A stretch of 64,000 nucleotides of DNA from Lonicera japonica (lineage: Eukaryota > Streptophyta > Magnoliopsida > Dipsacales > Caprifoliaceae): contig JAKCWG010000866.1 of the NCBI GenBank assembly GCA_021464415.1, positions 105,729-169,728 on the forward strand, read 5' to 3'. Each line of letters begins with the position of its first letter. Within the stretch, counting starts at the first letter, position 1. Both the position numbers and the translations under genes were made by a program. Shown here piece after piece: positions 55,791-64,000 of the stretch. The notes beneath the pieces were generated by a model. It was not told the DNA's origin. It did not search any database and saw only the letters and a list, made by a program, of their open reading frames with translations.

Positions 55791-56991
55791 TAGGGGTGTA
55801 AACGGATGGGATACTACACTATCCATAATCTTTATCCTTTTTTAAATAAACTATCCAAATCCTTATCCTTAACTTTATCCATTCGGATAATATGTTCAAC
55901 TATTCTTATCCTTATCCTATCGAATTCTTCTTATTCGGATAAGTACCTTATCCATTTTTTTATATAACTATAGATATGTTGTTGTATAATAAATTTCTAC
56001 CTTTGTCTTCACTTTTACACAAAGGAAAAAGGCAAAAAAAAAAAATGTCAATTTCAAATCGTTGGTCTTTTTTACAAGAATTCCCGGCGCTCAAGAGATT
56101 GACTTCTCTCTCTCTATTTAAGTTGAAAAGTGATTATTGATTTTTTTCTTTCCTTTTTGGAGCGGAGATTCCACATGTAATGTCAATGATCTAGAGAATA
56201 GAGTTAGGTACTAAGTAGGTATGATATTATATTAGCTACACACGTTTTCCCTAAACAATTATGCTATGTTTTCCTCTCTTATTGTGCTTTTGCTCCTATG
56301 TCTTATTTGTGCAAAAATTTAAAGCGAGCCTAAAAATATATTTAACTATTTAATTTATTAATTACGACGAATTTTTTACAAGTTTAACTTGATAAGTAAA
56401 ATGGAACATTTTAAAATCTCTTAAAATAAAGAGTTACATATATTATAAATTTTTGACCTGATATAACCCAGCAAGATTCATTTAAATTATAAGATAACCA
56501 CCATATAAATGCAAATAATAAATCTAAATTGAAAATCATTACCATTTAAATTTGATATGATCTCGAACCTTTCATTCTAGAAATCACATATATATGTTGT
56601 AAACACAACTTAGGTCTTTTTTTTTTTTTTATTTCTTTTCTAAACCTTTTTTTTGTTTAATTTAAAAGACTTTGGTGAATTGTGGCAGTTTATAAACAAC
56701 AAACTAAAAAATATCCAATTTTTTTAAGGGTGGGAGAATATATATGTATATATACATAACATATACTAAATCATAGCGGATACGAATATCGGTAAAACAG
56801 ATATTCGCAAATATGGATATCCATCTCGGATGCGAATTGTCCAGGTCGAATACTATCATTATCTATTTCTTTGGATATTTAAAAAACACTATCCAAACCT
56901 CTTTTTTGAATATTCATTCAGATAAGTATCCACAAAATTCGAATTCGAATACGGATCGGATTCGAATTTTTGGACATCCATTTACACCTTA
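55791..56991. mobile_element. Non-autonomous hAT element, TAGGGGTGTAAAC ends
   Basis: The left end TAGGGGTGTAAACGGATGG and the complement of the right end TAAGGTGTAAATGGATGTCC are inverted termini. CTCTTGGG flanks both sides exactly (55783-55790 and 56992-56999), a perfect 8-bp target duplication typical of hAT. Subterminal stretches are rich in ATCCNNATC-type words (about 55810-55960 and 56820-56960). 1201 bp, no transposase. Confidence 0.85.
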
Positions 56992-56999
56992 CTCTTGGG

Positions 57000-57846
57000 C
57001 CAATTAAAGGGACACTAGCCGTTTATGTCAATGTAAGACAACGTGGCAAAAAGGTCTGAAACCCAATGCTTGCACATGGGCACAGAGCTCATGCATGGGA
57101 ATGTTAGAGCAAGGTTTGAATAATATTTAAGTAGCAGACTTTTCGGAGCTCAGCCTCTAGAGCTCCTCCACTGAGTTATAGTGGGCCCTGTCCCACCGTT
57201 CTGTCAAAGTGATAGAATGTGGCATGGGCAACTGGCACCAACTATATAGGAAGCACATAACCTATTTCAACTCCATTAAATACATACAAACTGCATTTAA
57301 TGCTCTAGATTAAAGGAAAAAAAACAAGGTTAGCAATCCAATGCTGTGATGATGGAGAATGGCTGAGGGCCAACTGTTTCAGGTCTGCTAGACGTCTTCT
57401 TCCTCGATTTATAAAGAAACATTTATTTTTTTTCACCAACCAAGTTAAAAAAAAGACAAATAGAGAGAAAAAGCAAGTAAAACAGTGAGCACGCAGAGAA
57501 AAAGTTTAGGGCACACTCCAGGGCTCCCAGACCTAGAGAGTTAGGACTTTGATTAGTATATTAATCCACCAACATTTGTATTAAGATGAAGAATGATTTG
57601 AGAGAAAAAACTATATAATCAAAATTTGTTTGTTATATTATTACAAGGCAACTCCGAGCCCAGAGCTTTATTCATAGAGAATGGTAGTCCTTATTCACAT
57701 AAAAAGCAATTATCCTTTATATATCTTTGTATTGTCTTCTCTATTAGAAAATCCCATAAAAGTATTGCTTTGATTGCACGTCATCCCCATTATTAGCAAT
57801 CATTTAATTGTCGGTTTAAAAAAGTCTATTCTAGATTTTACACTAA
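57000..57846. other. Intergenic, no gene recognised
   Basis: AT-rich with no conserved frame, RNA gene or repeat ends that I can support. Confidence 0.5.
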
Positions 57847-58635
57847 CACTGTGTTTGGTGCAATAGTTGATAGGATATTTTATCATATCTGCGTTTAGTG
57901 CAACATGAGACATGATTGCACTTCGGATTAATTATTCTTTTATCTTATTAGAAGCGGATAAAACTATACTGTCCTTATAGGTGGTATTATTTTATCCTAT
58001 GGCTGTCAAAAAACAAAACGAATATAAAAATAAATTTTAATTAATTTATTTTGATCTTCTTCTTTATGCCCTTTAAATAATCAAATTGATTAATAAAAAA
58101 TTTGGCCACTTAAAATCTCAGAAAATCAACTAATAAAATTCATTTATCGTATATATATGGAATTTTTATTTTTCTTTTATTAAACGAAGGTATTTATCAG
58201 AAACATTAATTTAAAAAAAAAATTACATTAGAATTTGAAAATGTAATTAGGCTATTTTGTAAATACTGTATGTAATATAGAAATTTTTTTTGCTGGAAGG
58301 AGTTTTACTAAGCTTATTTTTAAACATGAGAATAACATTAGCAAAAAGGGAAAAAAAAAATGTGGCAACAATTAAAATTGCATGTATTTTTAAAACAAAA
58401 GTGAGCTGTGTTTATATATATCGGGACTTGTAATTCGGGATTCCATCAAATACAAAAATTTATTAAATCTTTATTCGACTAGTCCTTGTCTTGTCTGATC
58501 CCGCTTAATCCTTATCGGATTGATTCCTTTTATATCATATCCACATAATTCTTATCCGACTAATTTCAACTTATATTATATCTGAATTTTTTCTTATCAT
58601 ATCCTATTTCTTAATCCGGTGCGCCAAATACACTC
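57847..58635. mobile_element. MITE-like element, TGTTTGGTGCA ends
   Basis: Left ACACTGTGTTTGGTGCA and the complement of the right end GAGTGTATTTGGCGCA are inverted termini. TA lies just outside each end. About 790 bp; the interior has degenerate TTATCCG/CGGATAA words and no coding sequence. Confidence 0.55.
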
Positions 58636-58736
58636 TAGGTGTATGATAAGGTTGAATTTTATTAAATTTCTTAACGTACTCAAATTAGGTTGATGTTACG
58701 AGGGGCATTGTACTTAATTGGCGTCTTAGAATAGAA

Positions 58737-59524
58737 CTATGAAGCACAGACACGGGTTACGGGTGTCATACCCGGTACCGGTACAAGGTACGGGTACGGC
58801 AAATCTTAAAAAACTTAGACACGGGTACGGCGAGGGACACATTTAATAAATAAATATATTTATATAATAATGCATTATGTAAACTCATATCCAAAGAACA
58901 TACAAACAAATAAAATTTAACATCACTTAAAATAAACAAGTCATATCCACAAGAGAAATGATTGCATAAAAATAGAAGGTCCACACCGAGCCCATGCCGT
59001 GAGTGAGAAGAGTTGAAGACCGAACGAAGCAGAGTCGAACCGCCGTGAGTGAGAAGAGTAGAAGAGAGAAGGTCGACAACGAGTCTAGGCCGTGAGTGAG
59101 AAGGACTCGACAGCGAGGACTTGACAGCGAGAGCTTGACGACGATGATAAGGCTGTTGAGATGAGAGAGGGCCGTTGAGAGAGAGGAGATATGTGAGAAA
59201 TGGTTTTGAGACGTAACCTAATTTTTTGTCGATTGATATTTGGGACATCTCACTCTTAATAACTTAATATACTATTTATAAAATTAATTAAACAAAACCC
59301 CAAAGTTCATTGCATATTGTAAATTGAGACCTTAATTTCTATTTTTTCATCCCACCCGTACCCATACCCACACCTGTTTTAGCCGTGTCCAACAAAATTT
59401 AATATTATTTTTGTTGGGACACGACGTGGCGTGTCAGCCATGTTCCACCTGTGTCGTACCCGTACCTATATCGAATCGTGTCCAAACGGGTCCCCCAAAA
59501 AAAATGAAATACCCATACTTCACA
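58737..59524. mobile_element. Non-autonomous hAT element, CTATGAAGCAC ends
   Basis: Left end CTATGAAGCACAGACACGGG; right end CCCATACTTCACA. The outer regions are rich in ACGGGTACG and CGTACCCG words in inverted arrangement (58745-58830 and 59345-59500). GAATAGAA flanks both sides exactly (58729-58736 and 59525-59532), a perfect 8-bp target duplication. The 160-residue minus frame inside is low in complexity and not a transposase. Confidence 0.82.
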
Positions 59525-59532
59525 GAATAGAA

Positions 59533-61146
59533 TGCTAAACGCATCGGCAGCTGAATTTTGAAAAAAAGTAATACATGGTATGCCATTTTATAAATCAAAC
59601 ATGCAATAAATTAGGTTGGTGGGGGGTTTGAAAAACAGTATGCAAAGAAAATAATGCAACTAATGGTGCAGGAAAACCACTCCAAACCACTCAAGCGTTT
59701 GGGTTTGGACCCGAACACTAACTCATACTCATACGCGTATGTTGTGTCACTGTTATTTAAGCAAAAAAGTAAATAGAGTAAATACATATCATTAATTACA
59801 TTATTAAGTTTTTTTTTATTATTATGAATGCTCTTATAATGACAAAAATTCCTTCTAAAAAATAGTTGAAGAAATCTAAATAGTTAGTTTGTTATGAGAT
59901 TCTTCTACACAAGTGAAAATCAAATTTAAATGAATGTTGAAGAAAGCAAAATCATTAATTTAAAATTGAATAACTCAACTTATAACAATTAGTTTAAATT
60001 TAAATGAGTAGAGGAAGCCAATAGGCTAAGTCTCCAAATACAAGATCAACATAAAAGTTATTATCAACTTAAATTGAATAAAATAAACTCAAGAAAACTA
60101 TGTTTAACTCTTATAGCAAATTGACAAAATTGGCATGACAATCATGAAAGATAATTAAATTGACATAAAGTTTATGGTTCAAAATGGTTTACCCTAAATT
60201 ATTATATATTCAGGTATACTTCCATCTATTAGTCAAACAAATTTTTTTTTTTACAATACATATATTAAATGTGAGTCGTTACAAATTCTTCTGTTTTGCG
60301 TCATATTTAACGTGGGGGCAATTGCGTAAAGATAACAACATATAATAAACAAGTCCACAACATCCACGTGGTAATGGCTTGGCATAACTCAAATCTCACT
60401 TAAAATAATTTGCCCTAGTTATTATTATAATTACTTTAAACTCGCGTATAATTAAAAAAAAAAAAATTCACTATCACACTTCTAATTTAATTGCTTCTTC
60501 TCTTTCTTCCTCAGTTGAATCATAAGTGTTAGTGTGAAAAAAAAAATACCACAAATAGTGACTTAGTGACTTGACTCTCATTGGGTTTGTTTTTTGAGTG
60601 TGACTGAAAACTCTTTAAGTCTATTTTTAGCTACAACGAAATAATTGTGGTTAGTGGCAGACTCAAATTTCGAAGTGGGGATTAATCGAATTACACAAAA
60701 TTTAGTTCAAATATTTTATGGCATATAAAAAAAAAAATTAAATGATTGTTTCAATTAAGAAGTGTGGTTGTTGCCTTGTCAATTAAAGCTCGATCACTAT
60801 GGAAAGTGAAGTGTTACCAGTAATGATAAAAAAAAATGTTAACAGTCAGATTGATGGCAAGAGAAAGTGGTTTTCTACTTTTCTACGTGACCAGTGTAAA
60901 ATTTGACTATTTAGGACAACTGACGAATGAAAATCCAACACGTGGCATTACACCAAAATTGTTACTTCCAATGTATTGTATCGAAGAATCCCTGCTGTGA
61001 ATAGGCCGTACCAATAGATTACCGGTTATAGCCAGTTGATCTTCTCCGACAAATTCAATATCTGTCGGTGGACTCGTTTTGTGCTGACACCGATGGCTAT
61101 TACTCCAAGAAAAATATTGATTACAAGTTAATTTCAGGAAACAAAT
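59533..61146. other. Intergenic, no gene recognised
   Basis: AT-rich. Nothing beyond homopolymer runs and short unrelated frames. Confidence 0.5.
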
Positions 61147-61521
61147 GTTGTGTTTGGTTGCTCACTATTTTTTTTTTCTCTCAAAATTTTAAAATTCAAC
61201 TTAAAATTAATTCTACTTTCACACTTTTCAAAATTTATTTCATTATACTTTATCTTTCTAATTTTTTTTTAAAACACTATAACTTTAAGTCCAAAAATCA
61301 AAAAATAATAAAAAATATATATTTGAAACCTACTCATCGAGATCTATAAAATAAGATCCATTGTGACTATTTTTTGAAATTTTTTATGCGTTTTTTTCAT
61401 TGGTTAAAAAAAAGTCAAACAAAACCAAATTCACTTTTCAACATAAAAACTCTAACTCAAAACATTCAACCAAACACCAAATTTTTAAAAACTTGCCTAG
61501 AAACATTAACCAAACACAACC
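61147..61521. mobile_element. Tourist-like MITE, copy 2
   Basis: Very close relative of 10046-10436 in the same orientation, sharing for example ACCTACTCATCGAGATCTAT and ACATAAAAACTCTAACTCAA, with termini GTTGTGTTTGGTTG and CCAAACACAACC. The 3-bp target duplication is not clear here. Confidence 0.8.
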
Positions 61522-61639
61522 AAAATATTTTAAGATAAGATTTTTAATACAATCACAATACTAAAGCCTAAAATTTATTGAGCTCGAGTTCATTTATTTA
61601 ATATCATAATAACATTTTTTTTATGCGTACAAATGTTGC

Positions 61640-62155
61640 AATTGATAAAACCTGCCATTCAAATTAATGGGAAATTAAAAATAGGTGAGTCAAGTTTAAT
61701 TTTATGACTAAATTTACCATAAATATATGGATAAAACTTACTCTTAAAAACTGATTCATAAGAGAAGGGTGCTCATAAGTCTTATAAACAACTCAAAATT
61801 TACTATTTTTTTACTTTTTTTTTTTTTATGTTTTTTATGTGAGACTTGGGTTTATAACATTTTGTCATGCTTCGCGACACTTTGAAACTGTCTTATAAGG
61901 GAATGGTGCTCATGAGTCTTATAAACTACTTTCAAATCTATTATTTTTTCCATGTTACGTGGACTTGAATTTATAACATTTCATTATGCTTTGCAACCGT
62001 TGTTCACAACGACCCATGTTATAACGGCTCACTCTGCTAACACTCTGGCTTAATGGTAGCCCTCTCTTCTTGGATGGCTTAACTCATGTACTAGTATTTA
62101 ATGATTTTTCTCATAATGTCAAGCATTTTAATCTAAATTGTATGTCACCTATTCT
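61640..62155. repeat. Segmental repeat copy 3, block B
   Basis: Matches 400-825 plus 1729-1775, reading continuously over the point where copy 1 carries the Helitron (ACTCATGTACTAGTATTTAA against ACTTA|TCTACTAATATTCAA). Confidence 0.75.
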
Positions 62156-62744
62156 CATGGGCGTAGTCACACTATGGCGAGGGGGTGCACGGCGATTTCG
62201 GCAATTATTTTTTTTAAAAATAAAAATAAAAATATAGAGACTTATATGCATAAATTTATAGTTGAGTATATATAATTATAAGAAATACAAGTGGAGGGAC
62301 ATTTGGAGAATTGAAATACACTTAAGTGAGGAGAGAGATCCCGAGACTCTCCCCCTTTTTTTTTTCCGTTCTCTTGTCCCCTGTTCGTATATGCATAAAA
62401 AAAAATAGGAACAAGTTATGTTTGAATTTTTCTCTTTAATCAAATTTTATATTTGCTCGTATATGTATTAAAAAAAAAACATAACGACCATAAGACAATT
62501 GGATCTTCTGGTATGCAATTGGTTATTAACATAACGGCCATTACTCGAATAGCAATAATATGAATGTTATGATATGCAATTAGTTGTTAATTTAATAAAT
62601 GTTGAATTTATAGGACTGATTTTAAAATGAAGAAGTATTATAGCAAAATAGGAATAAGTTCCTCCTCCAGTCCTCAAAATGTACGCGCGAGTTCCACCAT
62701 TCAAATTGCGCACCCCCTGCCAAAAATTCCTGGCTTCGCCATTG
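62156..62744. mobile_element. Non-autonomous hAT MITE, CAATGGCGNAGCCA type ends
   Basis: Left CATGGGCGTAGTCAC and the complement of the right end CAATGGCGAAGCCAG are inverted termini. CCTATTCT flanks both sides exactly (62148-62155 and 62745-62752), a perfect 8-bp target duplication. Copy 2 of the segmental repeat, near 35015, lacks it. 589 bp, non-coding. Confidence 0.82.
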
Positions 62745-64000
62745 CCTATTCTATAGTTCAGCCCTTCCACAAAGGGCAGTTCGAGCCATAGTCACTATAT
62801 CTGGTCTCATACCCAAGCCATCACTTAGCTGCACTAGCTACGTCCATCCTATACCAAGCATGGCGCATGTTATGATACCATTTATTACGAACCCATGAGT
62901 TTAACCTACTCCTGAAAACCGACTTACAAGAGAAGGGTGCCTATGAGTTTTATAAACTACTCCAAAATCTACTATTTTTCTAGTGGGAGACTTGGATTAA
63001 CAAACTCTTAATTTAGGACATCATTAAAAGATTGAATATGAAATCTTAACTCGATGACCGAGTGTATTTTTCAAATATTTGTTACTACTTTACTAAATTT
63101 GCTTTCTCTTCTTTCCTTTTTTTAAGATACAAGCGATGAGTCAATAATAAATTATACAATTACCATAATAAAGAGTGAATATACAACCAATAAAAACGAA
63201 TGGATGCAATAAAATGTTTTATACCACATGTATGTTGATTGAATCCGTGAACTTCTTATTCCTGCTAGTTCAACCTTGTTTTGTCTTAATAGATCAATGT
63301 CTCTTTAGAATGAGTAAATTGTGGCCCAATATATTATTGTTGGTGTTAGGGCTTTTCTCACTATGAGGTAGATCAGTGAGTTGGGCTGGACTAAAGAGCA
63401 AAAGGTTGGCTGAGGCAAGCAAGAATATAAGGATAAACTGTTATAGGTTACCCTTCCCAAGATTAATTTGGATTTGAGTTCAGTCTAGTCCTCTCTACGC
63501 TCTGGTTACGTTGCGGCCGAGATCTTTAACACAAAATATAAGGCCTACATCATATTGGGCCTAGAAGTAGAAAAGAAAAAGAAAAGGAGAATGATATTTT
63601 TTTCACTCGCAAATCTAGCTAAACTTACATTTTCTTGAAAATGACATAGGCCACTAAGAAGAACCCATCACTCCACATATATGAAATGGTTCATCTTTAA
63701 AAGAAATTCTCGGTTTCACTGTTAGTTGAATGTGGATATTATTCAACTATTTAAAAACATTTAACTTCAAAGAAAAATAAATTTATGTAGCTATTCTTTG
63801 AAAAGAAGTGTGGCGTTTTTAATTTTTCTTAAATAGAAAAAGATTTGCAATAATCCTCGTAGCTTTTGCTCCAAATGCAGAGAATATTCCTTTCCTAGAA
63901 ATCTTGATTCTCAATGTTGTATTAACCGGAAATTATTTTAATAAAAATGATCCAACCCGAATCTAAGTTATTGTTTTGGTTGTACAAATTCTCTAATTTA
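62745..64000. repeat. Segmental repeat copy 3, blocks E, C and D (runs off the window)
   Basis: 62753-62900 is block E, the empty site for the hAT at 35093. 63370-63850 is block C (against 1780-2220). 63900-64000 is block D (against 2500-2560). In copy 1 the DUF247 gene begins about 480 bp after block D, and this copy leaves the window inside block D. Confidence 0.78.

Noticed and set aside
58766..59248. 160-residue minus-strand open frame
   Set aside because: It lies wholly inside the non-autonomous hAT element with its exact 8-bp target duplication, has Ser/Leu-rich low-complexity sequence and no transposase motifs.

Overview
This is a eudicot nuclear genome window: AT-rich, with plant-style introns, two clear host protein genes and many nested transposable elements. 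The species cannot be told from the sequence alone. The best-preserved host gene is a 14-exon cellulose synthase catalytic subunit of the CESA1 clade on the minus strand (43430-54939; the exon model gives 1084 residues). The other is an intact single-exon DUF247 gene on the minus strand (3142-4449). No rRNA gene, functional tRNA gene or CRISPR array is present.

Layout. 1-2660 is copy 1 of a dispersed segmental repeat, split by a Helitron at 826-1728. DUF247 follows. 4450-12430 is intergenic with duplicated blocks, a long-TIR (MULE/foldback) element at about 8719-10507 and a Tourist-like MITE nested in its right arm. 12435-21505 is a CACTA (En/Spm) element with a clear left end (CACTAC...) but no recognisable right end. 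It holds three blocks of alternating inverted subterminal motifs, a frameshifted Transposase_24-type gene, a degraded piece of the RNA polymerase V largest subunit (NRPE1), a MIR399 hairpin with a canonical mature sequence, and an F-box/LRR/FBD gene fragment. 22176-23427 is a MULE with a 10-bp target duplication. 27273-27990 is a non-autonomous Helitron. 28107-33308 is a broken Ty1/copia retrotransposon with both LTRs, PBS and PPT. 35093-38391 is a broken hAT transposon. 39151-40326 is a Pack-MULE with a perfect 9-bp target duplication carrying a 5' piece of a nucleobase-ascorbate transporter gene. 41588-42865 holds a stray copy of the CESA1 3' flank and a cluster of hairpin repeats. 43430-54939 is CESA1, with TEs in its introns. 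55791-62744 holds three non-autonomous hAT elements, each with a perfect 8-bp target duplication, and other MITEs. 61640-64000 is another copy of the segmental repeat.

The segmental repeat copies (1-2660; about 24996-25700; 34696-40625; 61640-64000) share block order. They act as paralogous empty sites that confirm the ends of the Helitron at 826-1728, the hAT at 35093-38391 and the hAT MITE at 62156-62744.

The observation most worth following up is the composite CACTA element. It combines transposon coding sequence with host material of regulatory interest: a phosphate-starvation microRNA locus, and a fragment of the Pol V subunit that takes part in transposon silencing. Both lie antisense to the element's own gene. 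Functional consequences are inference; the sequence identities are read directly.
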